Source of the DNA: Clostridium sp. 1001271st1 H5
GTDB taxonomy: Bacteria; Bacillota; Clostridia; Lachnospirales; Lachnospiraceae
NCBI RefSeq assembly: GCF_005845215.1
Contig: NZ_SPHO01000001.1
Span: 295,146-359,145, forward strand
Direction of reading: 5' to 3'
Length of the DNA: 64,000 nt
The position numbers were made by a program, and so were the translations under genes. Under the pieces are notes generated by a model. The model worked only from the letters and a program-made list of their open reading frames with translations, did no database searches and was not told the DNA's origin. Shown here piece after piece: positions 26,116 to 34,928 of the stretch (positions are counted from its first letter, which is position 1; every line of letters begins with the position of its first letter).

Positions 26116-28098
26116 TTAAATCAATCCTCCAAACTGCAGGAACAGAGGAGCAAACACCAGAGATACAATGGTCATCAGCTTAATAAGAATATTGATGGAA
26201 GGACCTGAGGTATCTTTAAACGGGTCGCCTACGGTATCGCCCACTACAGCGGCTTTGTGTGAATCACTGCCTTTGCCGCCGTGATTTCCTTCTTCGATGT
26301 ATTTCTTTGCGTTATCCCAGGCTCCGCCGGAGTTGGACATGAAGATGGCCATCAATACGCCGGTTACAAGGGCTCCGGTCAGAAGTCCGCCAAGAGCGGA
26401 CGGACCCAGTATAAGGCCGGTTGCCAGAGGCGCCAGTACTGCCATCAGACCCGGCAGGAACATCTCGCGAAGAGCTGCTTTGGTGGAGATGGATACACAG
26501 GAAGCGTAGTCAGGGCGGTCTGTTCCCTTAAGGATGCCGGGTTTTTCCCTGAACTGACGGCGTACTTCCTCAATCATCTGATGCGCTGCCTTGGATACGG
26601 ATTCCATGGTCATGGCTGAGAAGAGGAAGGTGAGCATACCGCCAATGAAAAGTCCTACAATGACATGGGCATTGAGGATGTCAATGGTAGTGAGCTTTAC
26701 AGCCTCGGCGTAGGAGACAAACAGAGCCAGTGCTGTAAGGGCTGCGGAGCCGATGGCAAAGCCTTTGCCGATAGCAGCAGTTGTATTGCCCACAGAGTCC
26801 AGTTTGTCGGTAATATCCCTGACAGACTTGTCAAGGCTGGCCATCTCTGCGATTCCGCCTGCATTGTCGGCAATGGGTCCGTAAGCATCAATAGCTACGG
26901 TGATTCCTGTGGTGGACAGCATGCCTACGGCTGCCAGGGCAATTCCGTAGAGTCCCATAAGCTTGTTGGAAATCAGAACACCTACGCATACCAGCAGGAT
27001 GGGGATGGCTGTTGACTGCATTCCCACTGCAAGGCCGCTGATAATAGTGGTGGCGGAGCCGGTTTCAGACTGCTTGGCAATCTTCTTCACAAAGCGGTAG
27101 TCGCCGGATGTATATACTTCGGTGACGGCACCAATCAGCACGCCCACCAATAAGCCGGTAATGATGGTAAAAGCTGCCATGAAGTTGCCGAAAAACATAC
27201 GGCTGAGGACAAGGGAGCAGACCACTACCAGTGCGGTTGCGCTGTACTCGCCGGTTTTTAATGCCTTGTGCGGGTCGGAGTTACCGATGCTCTTGACTAA
27301 CAGAGCGCCTATGATGGCGGCAATAATACCGCATGCTGAAAGCATCAGCGGGAAAACAATGCCGGCTTCCTGATAGAACACAAGGCCCAGTGTCAGGGCT
27401 GAAATCAGGGAACCTACATAGGATTCAAACAGGTCGGCTCCCATGCCGGCCACATCGCCTACATTATCGCCTACGTTGTCTGCAATAACAGCAGGGTTAC
27501 GCGGGTCGTCCTCGGGGATGCCGGCCTCAACCTTACCTACCAGGTCAGCGCCAACATCGGCTGCCTTGGTGTAAATGCCTCCTCCCACACGGGCAAAAAG
27601 TGCGATGGAAGAAGCACCCAGGCTGAATCCGGATAAAACAGATACGTCCCTTGTAAGTATGTAGAGCACACCTACGCCCAGCAGGCCTAAACCTACCACG
27701 GCCATTCCCATAACGCTTCCGCCGGAGAATGCAAGGGCCAGCGCCCGGTGCATACCGGATGTGCGGGCGGCGTTAGCCGTACGGCTGTTGGCACGGATGG
27801 CGGCGTTCATGCCCAGATATCCGGCCATGGTGGAAAATCCGCTTCCCACAAGGAAACATCCGGCTGTAATCCAGTTCCGTGTTCCAAGACCAATAACAAA
27901 GAATAACACAGCTACAAAGATGACAAGAATACGGTATTCGGATGCCAGAAACGCGTTGGCGCCCTCTGCGATTGCGTCGGCAATCTCACGCATCTTGTCC
28001 GTACCCGGGTCCTCCTTGATGACCTGCTGCCTTAAAATGATGGCAAACAGGAGTCCCAGCAGCCCCACTACCGGGACTAAGAATAACATTTGTTCCAT
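26116..28098 (-). CDS. hppA: Membrane-bound ion-translocating pyrophosphatase
   Basis: A 660-residue integral membrane enzyme with about 16 helices that pumps H+ or Na+ with energy from pyrophosphate. Substrate-site motifs are present: [20 protein letters not shown](V)[14 protein letters not shown], and later [14 protein letters not shown]. The helix-12 signature reads [10 protein letters not shown]: Ala at the position that is Lys in K+-independent enzymes. By that established rule this is the K+-dependent subfamily, many of which pump Na+. No stop or insertion. It is a single-gene unit on the minus strand ended by the terminator at 26034-26083. It would save energy from pyrophosphate released during fermentation and biosynthesis. 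Confidence 0.95.
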   Translation of the reverse strand: MEQMLFLVPVVGLLGLLFAIILRQQVIKEDPGTDKMREIADAIAEGANAFLASEYRILVIFVAVLFFVIGLGTRNWITAGCFLVGSGFSTMAGYLGMNAAIRANSRTANAARTSGMHRALALAFSGGSVMGMAVVGLGLLGVGVLYILTRDVSVLSGFSLGASSIALFARVGGGIYTKAADVGADLVGKVEAGIPEDDPRNPAVIADNVGDNVGDVAGMGADLFESYVGSLISALTLGLVFYQEAGIVFPLMLSACGIIAAIIGALLVKSIGNSDPHKALKTGEYSATALVVVCSLVLSRMFFGNFMAAFTIITGLLVGVLIGAVTEVYTSGDYRFVKKIAKQSETGSATTIISGLAVGMQSTAIPILLVCVGVLISNKLMGLYGIALAAVGMLSTTGITVAIDAYGPIADNAGGIAEMASLDKSVRDITDKLDSVGNTTAAIGKGFAIGSAALTALALFVSYAEAVKLTTIDILNAHVIVGLFIGGMLTFLFSAMTMESVSKAAHQMIEEVRRQFREKPGILKGTDRPDYASCVSISTKAALREMFLPGLMAVLAPLATGLILGPSALGGLLTGALVTGVLMAIFMSNSGGAWDNAKKYIEEGNHGGKGSDSHKAAVVGDTVGDPFKDTSGPSINILIKLMTIVSLVFAPLFLQFGGLI

Positions 28099-28267
28099 AA
28101 TACCCTCCTAAATTTGGTTAAGATAAGTTCTTCTTAATGGGATTGTAGCAGAGTTATTGGGATTTTTCAACAAAAAGTATTAGAATACCTTAAAAAAATT
28201 GTAAAATGACAGTATCTTTATTATACTATGGCACTGTAAGGTACCTATCCCACTTTAAAGTGCGTTC

Positions 28268-28296
28268 TTGTGAGCATGCAGTCTGTATTTTATAAT
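28268..28296 (+). promoter_or_regulatory. Promoter of the PNPOx-family gene
   Basis: TTGTGA at 28268-28273 and TATAAT at 28291-28296 are 17 bases apart, a good sigma-A match, 39 bases before the start codon. Confidence 0.75.
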
Positions 28297-28334
28297 ACAG
28301 GTATAAACAAATAAGAGGAAGGGTGGAACTTATC

Positions 28335-28730
28335 ATGAATAAAGTAGTTGATTTTTTACAGGCAAACCCTGTGCAGTATCTGGGAACCGTGGGAAGGGAT
28401 GGAAAGGCAAAGTGCCGTCCGTTCATGTTCTGTTTTGAAAAGGATGGAAAGCTGTGGTTCTGCACCAATAACCAGAAGGAAGTATACAAGGACATGCAGG
28501 CCAACCCGGAAGTAGAGATATCTGTTTCGGATGCCTCCTATGCGTGGCTGCGTCTTCACGGTAAGGCTGTCTTTGAAAACAATATGGAGGTAAAGGAAGC
28601 CTGCATGGCCAATCCAATTGTTAAGGGCCAGTATAATACGGCCGACAATCCGATTTTTGTGGTATTTTATCTGGAGAATCCCCATGGTGTGATTGCTGAT
28701 TTTTCCGGAAATCCGCCTTACGAATTTTAA
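28335..28730 (+). CDS. Pyridoxamine 5'-phosphate oxidase-family protein
   Basis: A 131-residue split-barrel flavin-binding protein. The pattern YLGTVGRDGKAKCRPFMF, LWFCTNNQKEVYKDMQANPEVEIS (shown in part) and WLRLHGKAVF matches small PNPOx-like proteins common in gut Firmicutes, which are often called general stress or heme/flavin-binding proteins. It is too short and lacks the C-terminal part for true PdxH. I chose ATG 28335 after AGGAAGGG; an in-frame GTG at 28323 abuts that site. It has its own promoter and a strong terminator. Confidence 0.85.
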   Translation: MNKVVDFLQANPVQYLGTVGRDGKAKCRPFMFCFEKDGKLWFCTNNQKEVYKDMQANPEVEISVSDASYAWLRLHGKAVFENNMEVKEACMANPIVKGQYNTADNPIFVVFYLENPHGVIADFSGNPPYEF

Positions 28731-28822
28731 AGGTAAAATGAAAGACGGATGAATAAAACGTCAAGATTAAACCAAAGACAGGATAATAATAGGTAAGTTA
28801 AGAACAGTACATAAAGTCATGA

Positions 28823-28861
28823 AAAAGTTCCCGGCAGCAATGTCAGACGGGAACTTTTTTC
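28823..28861 (+). terminator. Terminator of the PNPOx-family gene
   Basis: AAAGTTCCCG and CGGGAACTTT enclose a 14-base loop and are followed by TTTTTT. Confidence 0.9.
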
Positions 28862-28899
28862 CGTTGTCAGGCATGGGAGAAGAAGTGAAGGCTTCCCAC

Positions 28900-29005
28900 G
28901 GTATCCATATGTTTTGCACCCGGCCGGATGATGGAAGGCCGGTATGAAATCCGGCAACCCGGACACAGAGGCGGAAACCAAAAGCTGAAGAATAAAGAAA
29001 TATTT
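28900..29005 (+). other. GC-rich structured intergenic segment with cobalamin-riboswitch-like core
   Basis: The ~390-base gap before the GGDEF-EAL gene holds a segment rich in CCGG pairings. It contains GGCCGGATGATGGAAGGCC and CCGGTATGAAATCCGG, which resemble the GGGAA...CCGGTGnGAAATCCGG (P5/L5) part of cobalamin riboswitches, and an AAGCTGAAGAAT stretch where a B12 box could be. Conserved positions such as the GCCACTG block are missing. The gene promoter at 29019-29047 lies downstream of it, so it would not be in the leader of that mRNA. It may be a decayed riboswitch or an unrelated structured RNA. Confidence 0.3.
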
Positions 29006-29018
29006 TCCATATAAGTTA

Positions 29019-29047
29019 TTGATGTAAACAGGAATATGGTATATGAT
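29019..29047 (+). promoter_or_regulatory. Promoter of the GGDEF-EAL gene
   Basis: TTGATG at 29019-29024 and TATGAT at 29042-29047 with exact 17-base spacing. Confidence 0.6.
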
Positions 29048-29143
29048 TAAGAAATGATGACACCTTGTATACGTTGAGAAAAGGGAAATGGAAGAGGAGC
29101 TTTATACAGCGGGGGAAAGGTGGGAAACGGCAGGTATATAAGG

Positions 29144-31093
29144 GTGAGGTGGAACATAGCTCCGGAAACAATATCATTGGTTATCCTGGGAATCATATGG
29201 GTGTATTCCAGGAAGGGCAGCCATCTGCCAAGCCTGAAGAACAGAATGTTCCAGGGGTGCCTGACCGTTACCTTTGCAGCCATGTTTAGCAACATTCTGT
29301 CCACCTTTATGCTGTGCGGCTATATACCGGTGCCGGTCTGGGTCACCTGGTCAGTCACTACCGTGTATTTCATACTGACGCCTCTTATGGGACTGGTGTA
29401 TTATCTTTATGTGATTTCCATTATATACGAAGAAAAGCCCCAGCTTTACCGCATGCTTCTGTTGGGCGGAATCCCCGGGGCCATCTATACCTTGCTGGTG
29501 CTGTCCAATTGTTTCACAAAATGTCTCTTCGATATTACTGTGAATCAGGGGTATGAACAGGGCAGCCTGATTTTTTTGACCTATCTTATTTTTTATGCGT
29601 ATTGCGCTGGCTGCATTGTTGTTGCCGTCAGGAACCGGCGTTCCATAGACAGCCATATTTATCATATATTGGCTGCATTTCCTGTATTGGCTGTTCTGGT
29701 AATTCTTTTTCAGCAGATGTATCCGGATATTATTTTGTCCGGTTCTGCTGCCACCTGCGCATTGCTGATTATCTACCTGCATCTTCAGAACCGTCAGATT
29801 TCCCTGGATTATCTCACCAATGTGCCCAACCGTCAGGAACTGCTCAACATGCTGGACCTCCTTCTGAGAAGGTATCCGGATAAAGACTTTACGCTGCTGG
29901 TGGTATCCATACGGGATTTCAGGCAGATTAACAATGTATGCGGCCAGCATGGAGGAGATGCCTTCTTAAGGCAGGTATGTGCCTTTTTGTGCAGTGTGGG
30001 GCCAAAGGAAAATGTCTACCGGTACAGCGGTGATGAGTTTGCGCTTTTATTCATTAATGAGGGCGGGGAACGTATACGTCAGTGTGTCCATGACATAGGG
30101 GCCCGTATGAAACAGCCGTGGCAGAACCAGGACTACCAGTTTAAGCTTCCGGCCGTCATGGGAGTTATCCGCCGTTCAGAGTATGTGAAGACATTGGAGG
30201 CAGCGGTCAGTTCCATTGAATATGCGGTGTCACAGGCAAAGACGGGCAGATATGGACAGGTTTGTTACTGTGACCAGGATATGCTGGAAAAACTGGAGCG
30301 GAGAAAGAAAATCATCAGAATACTGAAGGGGCAGCTTGCCAATCACATCGTGGAAATGTATTACCAGCCCATCTACTCTGTGGGGACCAGGGAGTTCCGG
30401 TATGCGGAATCTCTGATGCGTATGAACCACACGTCCATAGGACCGGTCTATCCCAATGAATTTATACCCATTGCAGAGGAGACAGGTCTTATTATTGAAC
30501 TTACATATGTGATTCTTGACCAGGTCTGTAAATACATTAACCGGCTCATAGAAAAAGGACTGCCCATGGAGGCCATCCATGTGAATTTTTCCGCCATTCA
30601 GTTTTCACAGCCGGATTTGGCCCGGAAAGTACTGGAAATCATCCAGCGCAACGGCACACCCATGTCTGCCATTAAAATTGAATTCACGGAAAGTACGCTT
30701 GCTGAGAATCCGCAGGTGGTAACGGATTTTGCCCTTGAGATGAGGAAGCACGGGATTGAAATGGGACTGGATGATTTTGGGACCGGGTATTCCAATATCG
30801 CCACCGTTATCCGTATCCCGTTCGGTACCATCAAACTGGATAAAAGTCTGGTATGGGCTTCCATAGATAACCCCACATCAGCCATGACCATAAAGCATCT
30901 GGTGCATGCCTTCAGGGACCTTGGAATGACCGTGATTGCCGAGGGAGTGGAGACGGAAAGCCAGAGACAGCTGGTGGAGGATATTGGGGTGGAGCAGATA
31001 CAGGGATATTATTATTCGAAGCCCCTGCCGGCGGATGGGATGGAGGAGTTTTTGAAGATGAACGGAAAACACTGCGGCGGAGAACATCCCTAG
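29144..31093 (+). CDS. Membrane GGDEF-EAL cyclic-di-GMP protein
   Basis: About 649 residues. The N-terminal ~220 contain six or seven hydrophobic helices, a membrane sensor region of no family I can name. The GGDEF domain has SGDEF (YRYSGDEFALLF) instead of GGDEF and no RxxD inhibitory site (GPKE in that position). The EAL domain has ESL for EAL (YAESLMRMN) but keeps the other catalytic residues: N in HVNFSAIQ, E in IEFTEST, DDFGTGYS, K in IKLDKSLV, E in IAEGVET and Q in QIQGYYY. So phosphodiesterase activity seems likely and cyclase activity uncertain. The start is uncertain: GTG 29144 has GGCAGG nine bases upstream; GTG 29120 is in frame but poorly spaced. Confidence 0.88.
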   Translation: MRWNIAPETISLVILGIIWVYSRKGSHLPSLKNRMFQGCLTVTFAAMFSNILSTFMLCGYIPVPVWVTWSVTTVYFILTPLMGLVYYLYVISIIYEEKPQLYRMLLLGGIPGAIYTLLVLSNCFTKCLFDITVNQGYEQGSLIFLTYLIFYAYCAGCIVVAVRNRRSIDSHIYHILAAFPVLAVLVILFQQMYPDIILSGSAATCALLIIYLHLQNRQISLDYLTNVPNRQELLNMLDLLLRRYPDKDFTLLVVSIRDFRQINNVCGQHGGDAFLRQVCAFLCSVGPKENVYRYSGDEFALLFINEGGERIRQCVHDIGARMKQPWQNQDYQFKLPAVMGVIRRSEYVKTLEAAVSSIEYAVSQAKTGRYGQVCYCDQDMLEKLERRKKIIRILKGQLANHIVEMYYQPIYSVGTREFRYAESLMRMNHTSIGPVYPNEFIPIAEETGLIIELTYVILDQVCKYINRLIEKGLPMEAIHVNFSAIQFSQPDLARKVLEIIQRNGTPMSAIKIEFTESTLAENPQVVTDFALEMRKHGIEMGLDDFGTGYSNIATVIRIPFGTIKLDKSLVWASIDNPTSAMTIKHLVHAFRDLGMTVIAEGVETESQRQLVEDIGVEQIQGYYYSKPLPADGMEEFLKMNGKHCGGEHP

Positions 31094-31111
31094 GGGGAGG
31101 GGAGCAGAAGG

Positions 31112-31140
31112 TTGCGTTATTCACGTATAACTGTTATAAT
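31112..31140 (+). promoter_or_regulatory. Promoter of the GntR gene
   Basis: TTGCGT at 31112-31117 and TATAAT at 31135-31140 are 17 bases apart. Transcription would start near 31147, directly before the operator-like TGGATACA at 31151. Confidence 0.72.
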
Positions 31141-31150
31141 CATCAAATAA

Positions 31151-31165
31151 TGGATACAAAATAAT
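31151..31165 (+). promoter_or_regulatory. Putative GntR operator (site 1)
   Basis: TGGATACAAAATAAT here is the exact reverse complement of ATTATTTTGTATCCA at 38915-38929, and its TGGATACA core recurs at 31952. Position just after the gntR promoter suggests autorepression. Confidence 0.65.
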
Positions 31166-31194
31166 CCTATCTATATAAGAACCTGAAAGGAGGT

Positions 31195-31866
31195 ATGCAG
31201 GGAGACCTGTATACAGTATATATGAAAAATATAAGTCCTATCAAAATGTGGTCTGCCAGGGAGCAGGTGGTTAATTCTCTCAGGGAGGCAATACTTACAA
31301 GCGAGTTAAAGGCAGGAGAGAGGCTGGTTTTAAGCGATTTGTCAGCCCGGTTGGGAGTTTCCGTTACCCCAATCAGGGAGGCCCTACAGAGCCTGGAACG
31401 GGAAGGCCTGGTGCAGCTGATGCCTCATAAGGAGGCAGTTGTGGTGGGGATTGACCGTAAATATGTCACTGATTATTATGTGACGCGTGCAATACTGGAA
31501 AGCGAAGCAGCTGCCATGGCCTGTGAGGCAGAGGATATGACCGCCCTGAGCGGCCATTTAAAAAAAATGGAACAGGTCATTGAAGAGGAGCGCTATCAGG
31601 ATTACGCCGATTCAAATTACGATTTACATGAAGCAATCTGGATTTTGGCTGATAATGAGAGAATGGAAGGAATCCTGAAGACGCTTTTCATATCTAATTC
31701 TCTGGCCAGAAATACCAGCCTTAAGGATAATGCTTTAGTGTCATTTGGGGAGCACAAGGAAATTGTGAAGGCGATTGAGATGAGAAATAAAGAGGAAGCC
31801 AGACAAAAGATGCATGACCATATGATGCGGAGTCTGAGGGATACACTGTCAAAGTATGAGGAATAA
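31195..31866 (+). CDS. GntR-family (FadR/FCD) transcriptional regulator
   Basis: A 223-residue regulator. Residues ~20-85 are the winged helix-turn-helix (REAILTSELKAGERL, LSARLGVSVTPIREAL, LEREGLVQL). The C-terminal ~130 residues are an all-helical FCD domain with metal/ligand residues in DLHEAIW, GEHKEIVKAI and MHDHMM. FCD regulators usually sense organic acids. It directly precedes the TRAP-TtdAB-CitDEF genes and is flanked by the repeated TGGATACA sites, so it is the obvious regulator of this block. ATG 31195 is very close to AGGAGG (one base); an alternative ATG at 31222 would shorten it by nine residues outside the conserved region. Confidence 0.88.
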   Translation: MQGDLYTVYMKNISPIKMWSAREQVVNSLREAILTSELKAGERLVLSDLSARLGVSVTPIREALQSLEREGLVQLMPHKEAVVVGIDRKYVTDYYVTRAILESEAAAMACEAEDMTALSGHLKKMEQVIEEERYQDYADSNYDLHEAIWILADNERMEGILKTLFISNSLARNTSLKDNALVSFGEHKEIVKAIEMRNKEEARQKMHDHMMRSLRDTLSKYEE

Positions 31867-31908
31867 CAGGGAATTGTGAGATTTGCTGTAAAAATGTGAT
31901 GAGAGGTA

Positions 31909-31937
31909 TTGACATTTGTGCATAATACTAATATAAT
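31909..31937 (+). promoter_or_regulatory. Consensus sigma-A promoter of the TRAP/organic acid operon
   Basis: TTGACA at 31909-31914 and TATAAT at 31932-31937 with 17-base spacing, a perfect consensus. Strong unregulated output would be expected, so repression through the adjacent operator is likely. Confidence 0.88.
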
Positions 31938-31950
31938 TTATACATAAATA

Positions 31951-31996
31951 TTGGATACATTATTTGATATAACATATATTTAAGGTTTGTATCCAA
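31951..31996 (+). promoter_or_regulatory. Putative GntR operator pair (sites 2 and 3)
   Basis: TTGGATACA at 31951-31959 and its exact complement TGTATCCAA at 31988-31996 form an inverted pair centred ~37 bases apart, starting about 8 bases after the expected transcription start. Confidence 0.7.
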
Positions 31997-32034
31997 TTTT
32001 TGGGGCTATTAATGTATAAAAAGGAGGAAAAGCA

Positions 32035-33123
32035 ATGAAGAAGGGAAAACACTTAGTAAGTCTGATTTTGGCAGCAGCCATGGCAGCAGGTCTGTCGGCA
32101 TGCGGGGGACAGACAGCACAGCAGTCAACAGCAGCGGCTACAGAGGGGACAAAGCAGGCGTCTGAAGCAGCACCGGCAGAATCACAGGAGAAGGAAACAG
32201 CACCAGCCGGTAAGGCGGAGGTTACATTATCACTGAATCATGTGGGGGCGACCACCCATCCTTACCAGTATGGTTCCGAGCGTTTCGCAGAACTGGTTTC
32301 AGAGAAAACAGGCGGCAGGATTGCAGTGGAGGTTTATCCCGCATCCCAGATTGCTTCCGGTGCAAAGTCAATTGAGTTTGTACAGATGGGAACGCTTGAT
32401 ATTGCCCTGGAGTCTACCATGTCTGCCGAGAATTTTGTACCTGAGATAGGTGTTCTGAATCTTCCGTTCCTGTTTGAGAATGCGGACCAGGCGTTTACGG
32501 TTCTGGATGGAGACGTAGGCGATGAGCTGAGGGCAGCGGCTGAGGCCAAAGGCTTTAAGATATTATGCTGGATGTACAACGGATTCAGAGACATCAGCAA
32601 TTCTGTTAAGCCCATAACTGGACCGGAGGATTTGAAGGGACTGAAAATTCGTGTTCCTGAAAGCCAGGTATTCCTGAAAACATTTGAGACATTGGGCGCG
32701 GTTCCCACACCAATGGCCGTATCTGAGGTGTTCACAGCCATGCAGCTAAAGACGGTTGACGGTCAGGAGAATCCATCCGCCATCTTTGTCAATAACAAAT
32801 ATAACGAAGTAAATGACTACTATTCCGTGACCCATCATATTTTCACGGCAGAGCCGCTGATTATGAGTCTGGATAAATTCAATTCCTTTAGCGGAGACGA
32901 CCAGAAAGCGCTGCTGGAGGCGGCCCAGGAAGCAGCTGAGTACCAGAGGAAGCTGGCCATAGACAGTGCGGACCAGGAGCTTCAGCAGATAAAGGATGCA
33001 GGCGTCAATGTGAACGTAGTGGATGACATGAGTACGTTCAAGACAGCTGTCCAGCCGGTGTACGAGGCATTTAAAGACCAGTATGGAACCCTGATTGAGG
33101 AAATTCAGGCAGCTGTTAAATAG
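32035..33123 (+). CDS. TRAP solute-binding lipoprotein (DctP), system 2
   Basis: A 362-residue binding protein with a lipoprotein signal ending LSAC (Cys ~23), a Ser/Ala/Glu-rich tether, and the DctP fold: LSLNHVGATTHPYQYGSERF near the N terminus and the carboxylate-binding Arg region LKGLKIRVPESQVF, followed by MQLKTVDGQENP. AAAGGAGG lies six to seven bases before the ATG. It is the first gene of the organic acid operon and should bring a carboxylate to the DctQM permease. Confidence 0.93.
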   Translation: MKKGKHLVSLILAAAMAAGLSACGGQTAQQSTAAATEGTKQASEAAPAESQEKETAPAGKAEVTLSLNHVGATTHPYQYGSERFAELVSEKTGGRIAVEVYPASQIASGAKSIEFVQMGTLDIALESTMSAENFVPEIGVLNLPFLFENADQAFTVLDGDVGDELRAAAEAKGFKILCWMYNGFRDISNSVKPITGPEDLKGLKIRVPESQVFLKTFETLGAVPTPMAVSEVFTAMQLKTVDGQENPSAIFVNNKYNEVNDYYSVTHHIFTAEPLIMSLDKFNSFSGDDQKALLEAAQEAAEYQRKLAIDSADQELQQIKDAGVNVNVVDDMSTFKTAVQPVYEAFKDQYGTLIEEIQAAVK

Positions 33124-33138
33124 GAGGAGTGTGATTTC

Positions 33139-33633
33139 ATGGGGAATTGTGTGGGCAGAGTAGTCCATGTGGTGGACAAGATTATGGAGGCGTTCTCGGC
33201 ATTGATACTGGGCGGCATGACGCTTTTCATATTTGTCCAGGTGCTGGCCAGGTACGTGTTTAAATCCCCTCTGGCCTGGTCTGAGGAGGGGGCCAGGTTC
33301 CTGTTCATCTGGATGACCTTTATTGCTGGTTATGTGGGAGCAAGAAAGGGCCAGCATATAGGGGTTGAACTGATTCAGAACCTGTTTCCGGAAACGGTAA
33401 GGAAGGGGATGAAGGTGCTCTGTGATTTGATATCCATTGGATTTTTCATCATGGTGCTATATTACTGCTGTGCTCAATGGGATAAACTCAGCGCCCAGAC
33501 ATCGCCTGCACTAAAGCTTCCCATGGCCTTTGTCTATCTGGGAATGATGCTGGGATGTCTTGGAATGGCAGTAAGCTATTTCTTACATATCTTTGAAATA
33601 CTGAAGAGAGAGAGGAGGGAGGACGCCTCATGA
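33139..33633 (+). CDS. TRAP small permease (DctQ), system 2
   Basis: A 164-residue, four-helix membrane protein with the family pattern VLARYVFKSPLAWSEEGARF and a conserved W/E pair. It starts 15 bases after dctP with AGGAGG and overlaps dctM by 4 bases. Confidence 0.9.
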   Translation: MGNCVGRVVHVVDKIMEAFSALILGGMTLFIFVQVLARYVFKSPLAWSEEGARFLFIWMTFIAGYVGARKGQHIGVELIQNLFPETVRKGMKVLCDLISIGFFIMVLYYCCAQWDKLSAQTSPALKLPMAFVYLGMMLGCLGMAVSYFLHIFEILKRERREDAS

Positions 33634-34907
33634 CAGGGTTGTTATTCGGAAGCTTTTTCGTACTCATGTTTCTGGGAGTTCCCATTGCTGTGGCTCTTGG
33701 CCTAGCAGCGGTGATTGCAATCTTGACAGGTCTGAATTCATCTTTGATTGTAACGGCCCAGTCCATGTTTAATGGAATCAACTCCTTCCCGCTTATGGCA
33801 ATTCCCTTTTTCATCCTGGCAGGAAACATGATGGGTGAAGGGGGGATTTCCAAGAAGCTGGTTACATTTGTAAATTTAATCTTCAGCCGAATTACAGGCG
33901 GACTGGCCATGGTGGCCATTGGGGCATCCATGTTTTTTGCAGCCATATCCGGTTCATGTCCGGCTACTACGGCAGCCATCGGAGGAATCATGGTTCCCGA
34001 GATGAAGGACAGCGGCTATGAGAAAACCTTTGCGGCCGCGACGGTGGCGGCTGCGGGAACCGTGGGACAGGTAATACCTCCCAGCATACCCATGGTTACA
34101 TACTGTGTTCTGGCTAATACATCAGTCAGCACCCTGTTTCTGGCAGGTGTGGGTCCGGGCCTTTTGATGGGACTGGCAATGATGGTGGTGGCGTACCTGT
34201 ATGCGAAGAAGAACAACGTACCTGTAATAAAGGAGAAGAAGAGCCCCAAGGAAGTACTGCATATATGCCTGGACAGTATGTGGGCCCTGATTATGCCAGT
34301 CATTATTCTGGGAGGAATATACAGCGGCATTTTTACTCCTACAGAGGCCGGAGCAGTGGCAGCCGTATATGGGATGGTGGTGGGATTATTTGTATATAAG
34401 GAACTTAAGTGGCGTGATATTCCAAAGGTGGTGTGTAATTCAGCCGTGGCAGCTTCGGTCATCATGCTGATTATGGCGACTGTCTCCACCTTTGGATATG
34501 TACTTACCATGGCCAGGATACCACAGGCCATCGCGGCATCCCTTCTGTCTTTTACCACCAATAAATATGTCCTGCTGTTCCTGTTTAATATCGTGGTCCT
34601 GATTGCGGGCTGTTTTCTCAATTCATCCGCAGCAATCGCGCTTCTGACGCCGATTCTTCTGCCGGTGCTTACAAGTGTGGGCGTGAATCCGTATATGGTA
34701 GGTATCGTATTTATCGTGAACATGGCAATCGGTATGATTACTCCTCCGGTAGGCAACTGTCTGTACGTGGCATGTAATATAGCGGACATTAAATTTGAAG
34801 CGTTGGTAAAGGCCATCATGCCCTATTTGATTGCCCTGATTATATCTTTACTGGCAATCACATACATAGAGCCAATCAGCATGACCCTGGTTAACATATT
34901 AGGATAA
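33630..34907 (+). CDS. TRAP large permease (DctM), system 2
   Basis: A 425-residue protein with about 12 helices and both DctM signature regions: FFAAISGSCPATTAAIGGIM and GMITPPVGNCLYVAC. Compared with systems 1 and 3 the first signature has SCP where they have SGT or SGI, a small divergence at the ion-site scaffold. It forms a complete transporter with the preceding two genes, feeding substrate to the TtdAB/CitDEF enzymes. Confidence 0.93.
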   Translation: MTGLLFGSFFVLMFLGVPIAVALGLAAVIAILTGLNSSLIVTAQSMFNGINSFPLMAIPFFILAGNMMGEGGISKKLVTFVNLIFSRITGGLAMVAIGASMFFAAISGSCPATTAAIGGIMVPEMKDSGYEKTFAAATVAAAGTVGQVIPPSIPMVTYCVLANTSVSTLFLAGVGPGLLMGLAMMVVAYLYAKKNNVPVIKEKKSPKEVLHICLDSMWALIMPVIILGGIYSGIFTPTEAGAVAAVYGMVVGLFVYKELKWRDIPKVVCNSAVAASVIMLIMATVSTFGYVLTMARIPQAIAASLLSFTTNKYVLLFLFNIVVLIAGCFLNSSAAIALLTPILLPVLTSVGVNPYMVGIVFIVNMAIGMITPPVGNCLYVACNIADIKFEALVKAIMPYLIALIISLLAITYIEPISMTLVNILG

Positions 34908-34928
34908 AACAGAGTGAGGTATAGGACT

